In this document: one piece after another, positions 8,059 through 17,336 of the stretch
Numbering within the stretch: position 1 is the stretch's first letter
How the letters are laid out: each line of letters begins with the position of its first letter
Assembly (NCBI RefSeq): GCF_023955655.1
Contig: NZ_JAMXHT010000012.1
Span: 1 to 63,281 of the forward strand
Source of the DNA: Ralstonia soli
GTDB lineage: Bacteria > Pseudomonadota > Gammaproteobacteria > Burkholderiales > Burkholderiaceae
Reading direction: 5' to 3'
Length of the DNA stretch: 63,281 bases
Program-made: the position numbers and the translations under genes
Notes under the pieces: model-generated
What the model saw: the letters and a program-made list of their open reading frames with translations, nothing else
Told to the model about the DNA's origin: nothing
Database searches by the model: none

Positions 8059-9112
8059 CCGGTTGACGGCCGAGCACGTCATCGAAAAAGCGCAGGATGC
8101 GCGCGGGCATCCAATCGACGCGGCCCGTATTGCCATGGCGCAGCAGGAAGCCGACATGGCCGCCATGCAGCGGCTGGTCCAGCTCGATGTCGGGCGAGAC
8201 GTCGGACGGGCCGGGCAGGAAGCGGCCGGGCAGGAACGGATCGTTGCGCGCGTTCAGCACCAGAGAAGGCACGCGTACCTCGCGCAGCACGGGCTTGGAC
8301 GAGGCGCGTGTCCAGTAGTCGAGCACATCGCGAAAGCCGTGCAGCGGCGCCGTGACGAGGTTGTCGAACTGGCCCAGCGTGCGCGTGGCCATCATGGCGG
8401 CGCGGTCGTACAGGCCGGGATGCTGGTCGAGCTTGGCGTTGGCCTTGTCCTTGAGCGTGCGCAGGAACATGCGCGTGTAGACCATGTTGAAGCCCGTGGA
8501 TAGCGCAGCGCCGCCGGCCCGCATGTCCAGCGGCGCGGAGACCGTTGCCGCCGCGCTCACGTAGCGGGCATCGGCGCCATGTTCGCCGAGATAGCGCAGC
8601 AGCGCATTGCCGCCCAGCGAGATGCCGACGACCAGCAGCTTGCGGCCTTGCGGCACGCAGACCGTCCGATAGAGACGCTCGAGAATCCACGCGATCTCGG
8701 CGCCGTCGCCGCAGTGGTACATGCGCGGCGCGAGGTTCATCTCCCCCGAGCAGCCACGGAAGTGCGGGATCACGCCCGGCCAGCGGCGCGCGCGCAGTGC
8801 ATCCATCAGCAGGCTCGCGTAGTGGCTGCGCGAATCGCCCTCCAGGCCATGGAACATGACGACGAGCGGCGCGTGTGCTTCAGTTGCGTGCGTGGTCCAG
8901 TCGAGATCGACGAAGTCGTGATCGGGCGTATCCCAGCGCTCGCGCCGATACGTGATGCGCGGAAAGCGCCACAGGCGTGCGGGCACGATGGTCTGCGCAT
9001 TGCCGCCGATCAGCCACCACGGCGAGCGGAACGCGTGCGGCTCGAACGGCCCGGCGAGCAGAGCGCCCAGATTCAGTTCAAGGGGAGTGGCGTGGCGAGA
9101 CGGGTGAGTCAT
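8036..9112 (-). CDS. YheT-family alpha/beta hydrolase
   Basis: 358 residues. The N-terminus carries the YheT/ABHD hallmark GGNAQTI, then the oxyanion loop MFHGLEGDSRSHY, the HFRGCSGEMN segment, and the nucleophile elbow VGISLGGNALL. A C-terminal GGHVGF supplies the catalytic His. These enzymes act on small esters or lipids in the cytoplasm; the substrate is unknown. It overlaps the next gene (7462-8058) by 23 nt and follows a short NTF2-like gene on the same strand, giving a leftward run from waaF onward. Confidence 0.85.
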   Translation of the reverse strand: MTHPSRHATPLELNLGALLAGPFEPHAFRSPWWLIGGNAQTIVPARLWRFPRITYRRERWDTPDHDFVDLDWTTHATEAHAPLVVMFHGLEGDSRSHYASLLMDALRARRWPGVIPHFRGCSGEMNLAPRMYHCGDGAEIAWILERLYRTVCVPQGRKLLVVGISLGGNALLRYLGEHGADARYVSAAATVSAPLDMRAGGAALSTGFNMVYTRMFLRTLKDKANAKLDQHPGLYDRAAMMATRTLGQFDNLVTAPLHGFRDVLDYWTRASSKPVLREVRVPSLVLNARNDPFLPGRFLPGPSDVSPDIELDQPLHGGHVGFLLRHGNTGRVDWMPARILRFFDDVLGRQPDAGEARG

Positions 9113-9148
9113 CAGGAACAGTCGGCGGCCACGCCTGGCGTGGCGCGC

Positions 9149-9589
9149 TTAGTGCAGGGAATGCGTGACGCTGGCGATGGACGCAGCCACGCGCTCTTCG
9201 GCGGCCTGGCTGGAATGCACATGGGCGATGCGCCAGCCTTCGTGGTTCTGCATCATCACGTAGGTCGTGTGCACGTACAGGTCGGCCTCGGTGGCCGTGG
9301 CGGAGAAGCGCAGCGCCTCGGTCGCTTCGAAGATCGACACGCCCAGCGACGAATGCACCTGCTGCGAGAGGCATTCGATCCAGACTGGGTTCTTCTCGAC
9401 GAGCGCATCGAGGCAGCCGCGCAGCTGCTCGTGGCCGTGCAGGCGCTGGCCGTCAGGCAGGATGAAGCTCACCGAATCCTCATCCAGCCACAGCTTGAGC
9501 GCGCCATCGGCATCGCGGCGCTTGAGCGCTTCGCGATAGGCTTCGAGGATGTCCTCGGCGGCTTCGAACAGGCGGGCAAATCGTGGCAT
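9149..9589 (-). CDS. NTF2-like (SnoaL/YybH-type) protein
   Basis: 146 residues from ATG 9589. The sequence begins with a helix (RLFEAAEDILEAYREALKRRD), followed by DADGALKLWLDEDSVSFILPDG and the YVMMQNHEGWRIAHVHSS strand pair. This is the cone-shaped NTF2-like fold used for ketosteroid isomerases and many small-ligand proteins. The start lacks a strong ribosome binding site. It sits 23 bp after waaF and may be read through from it. Substrate unknown. Confidence 0.75.
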   Translation of the reverse strand: MPRFARLFEAAEDILEAYREALKRRDADGALKLWLDEDSVSFILPDGQRLHGHEQLRGCLDALVEKNPVWIECLSQQVHSSLGVSIFEATEALRFSATATEADLYVHTTYVMMQNHEGWRIAHVHSSQAAEERVAASIASVTHSLH

Positions 9590-9612
9590 GGCGGTGATGT
9601 GGAAGGAGAGCG

Positions 9613-10638
9613 TTACTGCGGCTGCAGCAGCCGGCGCAATTCGTGAAACACCATCTCGGGGCCGATGTCGCGCAGGCAGCGCAGGTGACCCAGCGGGCAT
9701 TCGCGCGCGAAGCACGGACTGCATTCCAGATGGAGCCACATGATACTCGCAGCGGGCGACAGGGGCGGCGTGTGGCGCGGGTCGCTCGAGCCGAAGACGG
9801 CCACCTGCGGGCGCCCCAGGGCGGCGGTCACGTGCATCAGGCCCGAGTCGTTGCAGACGGCGGCTTCGGCACGGGCGAGCAGTTCGATGGCCTCGTCCAG
9901 CGAGGTCTCGCCGCACAGGTTGCGCACGAACGGCGCGCGCTCGACGATGGCGTCGGCCATCTCGCGGTCCTTGCCTGAACCGAGCGCGACGATCTGCGCA
10001 TACGGGAACGAGCGACGCACCATCTGCGCAAGTTCTGCGAAGTGCTCGGCGGGCCAGCGTTTGGCGGGGCCGAATTCCGCGCCGGGGCAGAAGGCGATCA
10101 GCCGTGCATTGCCCGGAAGACCGAATTTGGCCGACGTGGCCATCACACGTTGCACGTCGACGTTCAGCTTCGGGTCGGGCAGCGTGTCGGGCAGCTTGGC
10201 GTGGGGCTTGAAGGCCAGCGCCGCATAGTGCTGCACCATCGGCGGCCGCGAGTTCTTGGGCGGATTCGGATAACGCACGTTCAGCACGCCCAGCCGCGAT
10301 TCGCCCTTGTAGCCGATGCGCAGCGGAATGCCGGCCAGCCAGGGGATCAGCGCGCTCTTGAACGAGTTCGGCAGCACGTAGGCCGCATCGAAGGTTTCGT
10401 TCTTGAGCTGCTGCGCGAACATCGTGCGGCTGCCAAGCTGCAGCTTGCCGTGTGCGAGGTCGGTGGGCAGCACGCGGGAGATTTCCGGCATGCGCGCGAG
10501 CACGGGCGCCACCCATTTCGGGGCGATTGCGTGGATCTGCGCGCGCGGATGCCGCGCCTTGAGCTGCGCAAACAGCGGCTGCGCCATTAGCGCATCACCG
10601 ATCCAGTTGGGGGCAACGACGAGGATCTTGCGCATCAT
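9613..10638 (-). CDS. waaF: ADP-heptose:LPS heptosyltransferase II
   Basis: 341 residues. It adds the second L-glycero-D-manno-heptose to the lipopolysaccharide inner core at the cytoplasmic face of the inner membrane. The GT9-family signature is clear: VAPNWIGDALMAQPL at the N-terminus, FCPGAEFGPAKRWP in the donor-binding half, and ETSLDEAIELLARAEAAVCNDSGLMHVTAALG near the C-terminus. ATG 10635 is an equally possible start. Downstream of a small zinc-finger gene, it heads the leftward run to the YheT locus. Confidence 0.95.
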   Translation of the reverse strand: MMRKILVVAPNWIGDALMAQPLFAQLKARHPRAQIHAIAPKWVAPVLARMPEISRVLPTDLAHGKLQLGSRTMFAQQLKNETFDAAYVLPNSFKSALIPWLAGIPLRIGYKGESRLGVLNVRYPNPPKNSRPPMVQHYAALAFKPHAKLPDTLPDPKLNVDVQRVMATSAKFGLPGNARLIAFCPGAEFGPAKRWPAEHFAELAQMVRRSFPYAQIVALGSGKDREMADAIVERAPFVRNLCGETSLDEAIELLARAEAAVCNDSGLMHVTAALGRPQVAVFGSSDPRHTPPLSPAASIMWLHLECSPCFARECPLGHLRCLRDIGPEMVFHELRRLLQPQ

Positions 10639-10684
10639 CGACTCGCCGGCAGAAGGTTGCAGGCGGTCAGCGGGTGAACACAGC

Positions 10685-10882
10685 TCAATGGTGGCCCTTC
10701 AGTTCAACGCCGGGAGCCAGCTTGTAGACCGTGCCGCAGTACGGGCACTTGGCAACGCCCGTGTCGGCGATGTCGAGGAACACGCGCGGGTGGTAGTTCC
10801 AGGCCGGCGTCTTGGCAGTCGGGCAGTGCAGCGGCAGGTCGTCTGCGCCGATTTCGATCGTGGGTGCGGTTTGCGTGGTCAT
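10685..10882 (-). CDS. CHCC zinc-finger domain protein
   Basis: 65 residues from ATG 10882. The sequence has the zf-CHCC arrangement: Cys in LHCP, His in NYHPRVFLDI, then the pair CPYCGTVY. This family is related to the mitochondrial complex I subunit NDUFS6 and is common in proteobacteria, where its role is unclear. It lies 46 bp ahead of waaF on the same strand. The longer frame upstream is rejected because it lacks family similarity. Confidence 0.88.
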   Translation of the reverse strand: MTTQTAPTIEIGADDLPLHCPTAKTPAWNYHPRVFLDIADTGVAKCPYCGTVYKLAPGVELKGHH

Positions 10883-11203
10883 GGTGAGTGAGGAATGCCG
10901 GCGTGGTCTGCACAGGGTCAGCCACGCTTGATGTGCCGACAAAGGCGAAATTGTAAGGGGTGGGCGCGGGCGCGCCAACGCCGATTGTTGCACTGCGTGG
11001 CGCCCAGCACGAATCGCGGCACGGAACACGAGACACGCGCATCGGAACGCATGGGCATTAAGCAACTGCTTAACATCAAAAGTATAATCGCGTGTTTCCT
11101 ACGAGCTCCACATGTCGCCCTCGACAGCTAAACGTTTGCGCCCGGCTGGCAGGTTCCACCCGGTCCGCAGAAAAGAAATGACCCCGCCGCTTGCGAGGAC
11201 GTC
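10883..11203. promoter_or_regulatory. Divergent promoter region between the zinc-finger gene and azlC
   Basis: This 321-bp gap holds no certain gene. Rightward, TATAAT at 11083-11088 makes a good -10 element. Just upstream, where a -35 would fall, is the inverted repeat TTAAGC-AACT-GCTTAA (11058-11073), a plausible operator. A 33-codon frame (ATG 11112) in the resulting leader overlaps the azlC start in another frame and could be a leader peptide, but it is unsupported. Confidence 0.45.
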
Positions 11204-11998
11204 ATGGCGCTAGTCCGCTGGGCGGCCGCGCTGCAGCGCCGTTGGGAAGCGATCGACCCCGGCGAGCGCGCCGGCTTCATCGCCGGCCTGCGCGCGTATG
11301 CCCCGTCCACGCTGCCCGTGTTCACGTGGGGCGCGGTGACCGGCGTGGCGATGAGCAAGTCAGTGTTGACCATTCCGCAGGCGATCGGCATGTCGATCTT
11401 CGTCTACGCGGGGTCGTCGCAACTGGCGGTGCTGCCCTTGCTGGCGGCCGGGCTGCCGATCTGGACGGTGCTGCTGACGGCGTTTATCGTCAACGTGCGC
11501 TTTGTCATTTTCGGCGCGGGGCTGATGCAGCATTTTGCGCATCTGCCATTCCTGCGTCGGGTGATATTGGGTTCGTTCAACGGCGATTTGCCGTTTGTGC
11601 TGTTCACCCAGCAGTACCCGTCGGCCGCGCCGCAGGCCGGCAAGGAGGGCTACTACTGGGGCATGGTCCTGCTGAATTTCGTGGTCTGGCAGGTGTCGTC
11701 CATCCTGGGCATCGTCGCGGCGAGCCTGTTTCCGGATGCGTGGGGCCTGGCACTGGCCGGGACGCTTGCGCTGATTCCTGTCATGGTGTCGACCATTCGA
11801 GGCCGTGCCACCCTCATGGCGGTGGCGGTGGCGGCCGTGCTGGCGCTGGTGGCGTTCAAGCTGCCCTATCGACTGAGCCTGGTGATTGCGGTAACCGGCG
11901 CGATGGCCGCCGGCCTGGCCGCCGACGAGGCCGCCGCGCGTCTGCAATGGCAGCGCCGTCGCGCTGCGCAGATGCCTTCCAACGAGGACGACGCATGA
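11204..11998 (+). CDS. azlC: Branched-chain amino acid exporter, large subunit AzlC
   Basis: 264 residues with multiple membrane segments. ATG 11204 follows GAGGA at a good distance. AzlC hallmarks include GLRAYAPSTLPVFTWG near the N-terminus, YAGSSQLAVLPLL, FIVNVRFVIFGAGL and a GSFNGDLPFVLF motif. AzlC and AzlD together export branched-chain amino acids and analogues across the inner membrane. The stop overlaps the azlD start by 4 nt (ATGA), so the two are translationally coupled. Confidence 0.93.
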   Translation: MALVRWAAALQRRWEAIDPGERAGFIAGLRAYAPSTLPVFTWGAVTGVAMSKSVLTIPQAIGMSIFVYAGSSQLAVLPLLAAGLPIWTVLLTAFIVNVRFVIFGAGLMQHFAHLPFLRRVILGSFNGDLPFVLFTQQYPSAAPQAGKEGYYWGMVLLNFVVWQVSSILGIVAASLFPDAWGLALAGTLALIPVMVSTIRGRATLMAVAVAAVLALVAFKLPYRLSLVIAVTGAMAAGLAADEAAARLQWQRRRAAQMPSNEDDA

Positions 11999-12318
11999 GC
12001 GCACTGGACATCTGGTTGGTCATTGCCGGCATGACGGTGGTCACCATCGTCACGCGCTCGCTGTTTCTGGCGGTGGGCGACCGCATGACGCTGCCGGCGC
12101 GCCTGCAGCATGCGCTGCGCTTCGCGCCGGCTGCCGCGCTCATGGCGATCGTGCTGCCCGATCTGCTCTGGAATCAGGGCCACCTCGAAGCGAGCTGGAC
12201 CAACCCCCGCCTGATGGCCGGCATTGCCGCAACCGCCTTCTATGTGGCAACGCGGCGCATGCTTGGCATGGTGATCGTCGGCATGGGCGTATTTACCGTA
12301 CTGCGCCTCTGGGGCTGA
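11995..12318 (+). CDS. azlD: Branched-chain amino acid exporter, small subunit AzlD
   Basis: 107 residues, mostly membrane-spanning, with the AzlD features IVTRSLFLAVGDRM, ALRFAPAAALMAIVLPD and a C-terminal FYVATRRMLGMVIVGM. It partners AzlC and overlaps it by 4 nt. The stop codon overlaps the rarD start, so azlC, azlD and rarD form one tightly packed operon. Confidence 0.93.
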   Translation: MSALDIWLVIAGMTVVTIVTRSLFLAVGDRMTLPARLQHALRFAPAAALMAIVLPDLLWNQGHLEASWTNPRLMAGIAATAFYVATRRMLGMVIVGMGVFTVLRLWG

Positions 12319-13226
12319 TGGGGATGAATGTGTCGGGGTCCACTCGCAACGGCGTGATCTTCGCCTTCCTGGCCTACACGATGTGGGGCCTGTTTCCGCT
12401 GTACTTCAAGCTGCTCAAGGCCGTGTCGCCGGTGGAGATCCTCTCGCACCGGGTGATCTGGTCATTGGCGGTGATGGTGGTGATCCTGCTCGTGAAGCAG
12501 CACTGGGCCTGGCTCTGGGCGTTGCGCACGCAGCCGCGCGTGGTGGGGCGCTACGCAGCCAGTACCAGCCTGCTGGCCGCCAATTGGCTGACCTACATCT
12601 GGGCGGTCAACCACGACCACGTGCTCGAAGCCAGCCTGGGCTACTTCATCAACCCGCTGGTGGTGGTGATGCTGGCCGCGCTGGTGCTGGGCGAGCGGCT
12701 GCGGCCAGTGCAGTGGGTATCGGTGGCGCTGGCCGCCGCCGGCGTGGCGTGGTTGACGTGGCAGGCCGGCAGCCTCCCGTGGATCGCGCTGGCGCTGGCG
12801 TTTTCGTTCGGGTTCTATGGCTTGCTACGGAAGACCTCGCCCCTGGGCGCGCTCGAAGGGCTGACGCTGGAGACGCTGCTGCTGTTTCCGCTGGCGCTCG
12901 GCTATCTGGGGTGGCTGGCTTCGGCGCACCAGAACGCGTTCCTGGCCGCATCGCCCGGTACGCAGCTGTTGCTGGTGCTGGCCGGCCCGCTGACGGCACT
13001 GCCGCTGCTGATGTTCGGCGCCGGCGCGCGGCGCATTCCGCTGTCGCTGCTGGGTTTGCTGCAGTACGTGAGCCCGACGCTGCAGCTGCTGCTGGGCGTC
13101 TGGCTCTATAACGAGCCGTTCGCAGGCCCCAAGGTGGCGGGCTATGTGCTGATCTGGGCCGGGCTGGCCGTCTATTCGGCCGAGGGCTGGATGCGGCTGC
13201 GCCGCCGCACGCCGCTGCCGGCCTGA
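12318..13226 (+). CDS. rarD: EamA-family transporter RarD
   Basis: 302 residues with about ten membrane segments. The start MWGLFPLYFKLL and the following ILSHRVIWSL, SLLAANWLTYIWAVNHD and YFINPLVVV are typical of RarD within the drug/metabolite transporter superfamily. The substrate is unknown; the name comes from chloramphenicol-sensitivity annotations. The ATG shares a base with the azlD stop (TGATG); ATG 12324 is an alternative start. Its position after azlCD suggests metabolite export. Confidence 0.9.
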   Translation: MGMNVSGSTRNGVIFAFLAYTMWGLFPLYFKLLKAVSPVEILSHRVIWSLAVMVVILLVKQHWAWLWALRTQPRVVGRYAASTSLLAANWLTYIWAVNHDHVLEASLGYFINPLVVVMLAALVLGERLRPVQWVSVALAAAGVAWLTWQAGSLPWIALALAFSFGFYGLLRKTSPLGALEGLTLETLLLFPLALGYLGWLASAHQNAFLAASPGTQLLLVLAGPLTALPLLMFGAGARRIPLSLLGLLQYVSPTLQLLLGVWLYNEPFAGPKVAGYVLIWAGLAVYSAEGWMRLRRRTPLPA

Positions 13227-13379
13227 GGTTGGCCGATTCCCCCGGGGGCGCCCATCGGCTGGCCTCGGCAAGACGGCGGAGCCCGGAAGTGGGAGCCGAC
13301 GGGTGAGCGCCAAGAACGCACGTTTTGACCGGTCGCATCAGGTAAAATCGTCGTTTTCCGTGATTCCTCCGTAGCTGCC

Positions 13380-14591
13380 ATGCCTCACGTCCTGCGTCTG
13401 TCCGATCTCATCTCCGAAGGCAAGCTTGCCGGCAAGCGTGTCTTTATCCGCGCTGATCTGAATGTGCCGCAAGACGATGCCGGCAACATCACCGAAGACA
13501 CGCGCATCCGCGCCTCCGTGCCAGCCATTCAGGCCGCGCTGGACGCCGGCGCCGCCGTGATGGTCACTTCACACCTGGGTCGTCCGACCGAGGGCGAATT
13601 CAAGCCCGAAGACTCGCTGGCACCAGTGGCCAAGCGCCTGGCCGAGTTGCTAGGCTGCGACGTCAAGCTGGTGCAGAACTGGGTCGACGGCGTGGATGTG
13701 GCGCCCGGCCAGGTCGTGCTGCTGGAAAACTGCCGCGTGAACAAGGGCGAGAAGAAGAACAGCGACGAGCTGGCCCAGAAGATGGCCAAGCTGTGCGACG
13801 TCTACGTCAACGACGCGTTCGGCACCGCCCACCGCGCGGAAGCCACCACCCACGGCATCGCCAAGTTCGCCCCCATCGCCTGTGCCGGCCCGCTGCTGGC
13901 GGCCGAGCTGGATGCGCTGGGCAAGGCACTGGGCCAGCCGGCCCGTCCGCTGGTGGCCATCGTGGCCGGTTCGAAGGTGTCGACCAAGCTGACCATCCTG
14001 AAATCGCTGGCCGACAAGGTCGACAACCTGATCGTCGGCGGCGGCATCGCCAACACGTTCATGCTGGCGGCGGGCCTGAAGATCGGCAAGTCGCTGGCCG
14101 AGCCGGACCTGGTGGGCGATGCCAAGGCCATCATCGACATGCTGGCCGCACGCGGCGCGTCGGTGCCCATCCCCGTGGATGTGGTGTGCGCCAAGGAGTT
14201 CAGCGCCACCGCTGCTGCCACCGTCAAGGATGTGGCGGACGTGGCCGACGACGACATGATCCTCGACATTGGCCCGAAGACGGCCGCGCAACTGGCTGAA
14301 CAGCTGAAGTCCGCCGGCACCATCGTGTGGAACGGCCCGGTCGGCGTGTTCGAGTTCGACCAGTTCGGCAACGGCACCAAGGTGTTGGCTGAGGCGATTG
14401 CTGCCTCGTCGGGCTTCTCGATCGCGGGCGGCGGCGACACGCTGGCGGCCATCGCCAAGTACAACATTGCCGACAAGGTGGGCTATATCTCCACCGGCGG
14501 CGGTGCGTTCCTCGAATTCCTGGAAGGCAAGACGCTGCCCGCCGTGGAAGTCCTGGAGCAACGTGCCCAGAGCCAGGCAGCCGTGGCCTGA
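13380..14591 (+). CDS. pgk: Phosphoglycerate kinase
   Basis: 403 residues. It catalyses the reversible transfer between 1,3-bisphosphoglycerate and ADP in glycolysis and gluconeogenesis. Signatures: [12 protein letters not shown] near the N-terminus, [24 protein letters not shown], the nucleotide-binding GSKVSTK, and the C-terminal GGGDTLAAI. The 150 bp upstream contain TAAAAT, a possible -10. It is followed 47 bp later by pyk and then fba, a glycolytic cluster. Confidence 0.97.
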   Translation: MPHVLRLSDLISEGKLAGKRVFIRADLNVPQDDAGNITEDTRIRASVPAIQAALDAGAAVMVTSHLGRPTEGEFKPEDSLAPVAKRLAELLGCDVKLVQNWVDGVDVAPGQVVLLENCRVNKGEKKNSDELAQKMAKLCDVYVNDAFGTAHRAEATTHGIAKFAPIACAGPLLAAELDALGKALGQPARPLVAIVAGSKVSTKLTILKSLADKVDNLIVGGGIANTFMLAAGLKIGKSLAEPDLVGDAKAIIDMLAARGASVPIPVDVVCAKEFSATAAATVKDVADVADDDMILDIGPKTAAQLAEQLKSAGTIVWNGPVGVFEFDQFGNGTKVLAEAIAASSGFSIAGGGDTLAAIAKYNIADKVGYISTGGGAFLEFLEGKTLPAVEVLEQRAQSQAAVA

Positions 14592-14638
14592 CCGAGGCGC
14601 CGGACACATACCCCCAACAACAACGAGACACCGCCGCC

Positions 14639-16078
14639 ATGACCCGCGCCACCAAGATCGTCGCCACCCTCGGCCCGTCGTCCAACACGCTGGAGATCCT
14701 CACGCGGATGATCGCGGGCGGTGTGGACGTGGTTCGGCTGAACTTCTCGCACGGCACCGCGCAGGATCACGTGGCGCGCGCCGAACTGGTGCGCGAGGCG
14801 GCGCGCTCGGTGGGCCGCGAAGTGGCCATCATGGCCGATCTGCAGGGCCCCAAGATCCGCGTCGGCAAGTTTGAGAGCGGCAAGATCACGCTCGAACCCG
14901 GCGACCGCTTCACGCTCGACGCACGCTGTGAACTGGGCAACCAGGAGCGCGTCGGCCTGGACTACAAGGAACTGCCCCGCGACGTCGGTCCCGGCGATCT
15001 GCTGCTGCTCAACGACGGCCTGATCGTGCTGCAGGTCGAGCGCGTGGTTGGTGAAGAGATCGAGACCATGGTCAAGATCGGCGGCGACCTGTCCAACAAC
15101 AAGGGCATCAACCGCCAGGGCGGCGGGCTATCGGCGCCTGCGCTGACCGCCAAGGACATGGAAGACATCAAGACCGCGATGGCGCTGGGCGCCGATTACG
15201 TCGCGGTCAGCTTCCCCAAGAACGCGACCGACATGGAAATGGCGCGCCAACTGGCCGCCGTGGCCGGCGCGCCGCACAACCACAAGACGCGCATGATCGC
15301 CAAGATCGAGCGTGCCGAGGCCATCCGCCCGGGCGTGCTCGAAGAGATCCTGGCCGCGTCCGACGGCATCATGGTCGCCCGTGGTGACCTGGCCGTGGAA
15401 GTGGGTAACGCAGCCGTGCCGGCGCTGCAGAAGCGCATGATCAAGCTGGCACGCGAAGCCAACAAGCTGACCATCACCGCCACGCAGATGATGGAGTCGA
15501 TGATCGTCAACCCGGTGCCGACGCGCGCCGAAGTGTCGGACGTCGCCAACGCTGTGCTGGATGGCACCGATGCGGTGATGCTGTCGGCGGAAACCGCTGC
15601 GGGCCGCTATCCGGTCGAGACGATCGAAGCCATGGCCGCCATCTGCGTCGAGGCTGAAAAGTCGCAGCCGGTGCACCTGGATGCTGACTTCCTCGACCAG
15701 ACCTTCAGCCGCATCGACCAGTCGATCGCCATGGGCGCGCTGTTCACGGCGCACCACCTCCAGGTCAAGGCGATTGCCGCGCTCACCGATTCCGGCGCCA
15801 CGGCGCTGTGGATGAGCCGCCACGGCATCAACATCCCCATTTATGCGATGACGCCCAATGTGGGCTCGCAGCGCAAGATGGCCCTGTACCGCAACGTGCA
15901 GTCGCTGCCGCTGGCCACCAGCTCCGACCGTGACGAAGCGCTGCACCAGGCCGAAGAGCTGCTGGTCGCGCGCGGCGTCGTGCAGCGCGGCGACTTCATC
16001 GTCCTGACCGTCGGCGAGCCGATGGGCCAGGCCGGCGGCACCAACACACTCAAGATTGTCCGCGTCGGCATGCACTGA
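14639..16078 (+). CDS. pyk: Pyruvate kinase
   Basis: 479 residues. It converts phosphoenolpyruvate and ADP to pyruvate and ATP. Visible hallmarks are ATKIVATLGPSS at the start, RLNFSHG, the catalytic MIAKIERAEA, the metal-binding MVARGDLAVEVG, and ATQMMESMI in the active-site lid. Length fits type I/II bacterial enzymes. It lies between pgk and fba on the same strand. Confidence 0.97.
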   Translation: MTRATKIVATLGPSSNTLEILTRMIAGGVDVVRLNFSHGTAQDHVARAELVREAARSVGREVAIMADLQGPKIRVGKFESGKITLEPGDRFTLDARCELGNQERVGLDYKELPRDVGPGDLLLLNDGLIVLQVERVVGEEIETMVKIGGDLSNNKGINRQGGGLSAPALTAKDMEDIKTAMALGADYVAVSFPKNATDMEMARQLAAVAGAPHNHKTRMIAKIERAEAIRPGVLEEILAASDGIMVARGDLAVEVGNAAVPALQKRMIKLAREANKLTITATQMMESMIVNPVPTRAEVSDVANAVLDGTDAVMLSAETAAGRYPVETIEAMAAICVEAEKSQPVHLDADFLDQTFSRIDQSIAMGALFTAHHLQVKAIAALTDSGATALWMSRHGINIPIYAMTPNVGSQRKMALYRNVQSLPLATSSDRDEALHQAEELLVARGVVQRGDFIVLTVGEPMGQAGGTNTLKIVRVGMH

Positions 16079-16159
16079 CGCGCACGACGGAACGCCGTTT
16101 GCTAAGGGTTCAAGATGCGTTCCAGAGACCGAATACAGATCGATCCATAGGAGAAAACC

Positions 16160-17224
16160 ATGCCACTCGTCTCGATGCGCCAATTGCTGGACCACGCCGC
16201 TGAAAACGGCTACGGCCTGCCGGCATTCAACGTGAACAACCTGGAACAGGTCCAGGCTGTAATGGAAGCGGCCAAGGAAACCGGCGCGCCGGTGATCCTG
16301 CAGGCCAGCGCAGGCGCCCGCAAGTACGCCGGCGAGTCCTTCATCAAGCACCTGATCCAGGCCGCGGTTGAGGCCTATCCGGAGATCCCGCTGGTGATGC
16401 ACCAGGATCACGGTCAAAGCCCGGCCATCTGCCAGGGCGCCATCGACCTGGGCTTCGGCTCGGTCATGATGGACGGCTCGCTGCGTGAAGATGGCAAGAC
16501 CCCGGCCGACTTCGACTACAACGTCGACGTGACCCGCCGCGTGGTGGAAATGGCCCACAAGGTTGGCGTGACCGTGGAAGGCGAACTCGGCTGCCTGGGC
16601 TCGCTGGAAACCGGCATGGCTGGCGAGGAAGATGGCCACGGCGCCGAGGGCAAGCTCGACCATTCGTCCCTGCTGACCGATCCGGAAGAAGCCGCCCAGT
16701 TCGTCAAGGCGACGCAGCTCGATGCCCTGGCCATCGCCATCGGCACCAGCCACGGCGCCTACAAGTTCACGCGCAAGCCCACCGGCGACATCCTGGCGAT
16801 CAGCCGCGTGAAGGAAATCCACGCACGCATTCCCAACACCCACCTCGTGATGCACGGCTCGTCCTCCGTGCCGCAGGAGTTGCTGGCCATCATCAACCAG
16901 TACGGCGGCAAGATGAAGGAAACCTACGGCGTGCCGGTCGAAGAGATCCAGGAAGCCATCAAGTACGGCGTGCGCAAGATCAACATCGACACCGACATCC
17001 GCCTGGCGATGACTGGCGCGGTGCGCAAGTTCCTGGCCGAAAACCCGGACAAGTTCGACGCCCGCGAATGGCTCAAGCCGGCGCGCGAAGCCGCCAAGCA
17101 GGTCTGCAAGGCGCGCTACATCCAGTTCGGCTGCGAAGGCCAGGCCGGCAAGATCAAGCCGGTGGGCATGTCGGTCATGGCGGCTGACTACGCAAGCGGC
17201 AAGCTGGCGCAAGTGGTGCAATAA
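16160..17224 (+). CDS. fba: Class II fructose-bisphosphate aldolase
   Basis: 354 residues. Zinc-dependent cleavage of fructose 1,6-bisphosphate. Motifs are the N-terminal [12 protein letters not shown], the metal site [23 protein letters not shown] with a downstream acidic loop, GTSHGAYK and VMHGSSSVP. An AGGAGAAAACC ribosome binding site precedes the ATG. In R. solanacearum-type genomes this gene is often named cbbA or fbaA. It ends in a strong terminator at 17246-17272. Confidence 0.97.
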   Translation: MPLVSMRQLLDHAAENGYGLPAFNVNNLEQVQAVMEAAKETGAPVILQASAGARKYAGESFIKHLIQAAVEAYPEIPLVMHQDHGQSPAICQGAIDLGFGSVMMDGSLREDGKTPADFDYNVDVTRRVVEMAHKVGVTVEGELGCLGSLETGMAGEEDGHGAEGKLDHSSLLTDPEEAAQFVKATQLDALAIAIGTSHGAYKFTRKPTGDILAISRVKEIHARIPNTHLVMHGSSSVPQELLAIINQYGGKMKETYGVPVEEIQEAIKYGVRKINIDTDIRLAMTGAVRKFLAENPDKFDAREWLKPAREAAKQVCKARYIQFGCEGQAGKIKPVGMSVMAADYASGKLAQVVQ

Positions 17225-17245
17225 GCCTTTCGCGTCACATCTAGC

Positions 17246-17272
17246 AAACGGCTGGCACTGCGCCAGCCGTTT
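17246..17272 (+). terminator. Terminator after fba
   Basis: A perfect 11-bp stem, AAACGGCTGGC (17246-17256) and GCCAGCCGTTT (17262-17272), with loop ACTGC. It ends the pgk-pyk-fba transcript before the purC promoter, where TATAAT is at 17290-17295. Confidence 0.85.
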
Positions 17273-17289
17273 TGCATGGGGCCGGCACG

Positions 17290-17295
17290 TATAAT
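17290..17295 (+). promoter_or_regulatory. Candidate -10 element of purC
   Basis: A perfect TATAAT lies 41 bp upstream of the purC GTG and after the fba terminator. I could not see a convincing -35 at the standard 16-18 bp spacing. No purine riboswitch is apparent in the short leader. Confidence 0.5.
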
Positions 17296-17336
17296 GTCGG
17301 CCTTCCACGTTTTCTCATCTCCTCTCGGGTTCTGCC

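Noticed and set aside
15128-17308. 726-codon minus-strand ORF over pyk and fba
   Set aside because: Antisense shadow of two well-conserved glycolytic genes; His/Arg/Ala-rich translation without domains.
17225-17336. Purine riboswitch before purC
   Set aside because: The leader after the terminator is too short for the conserved three-way junction, and no matching core is seen.
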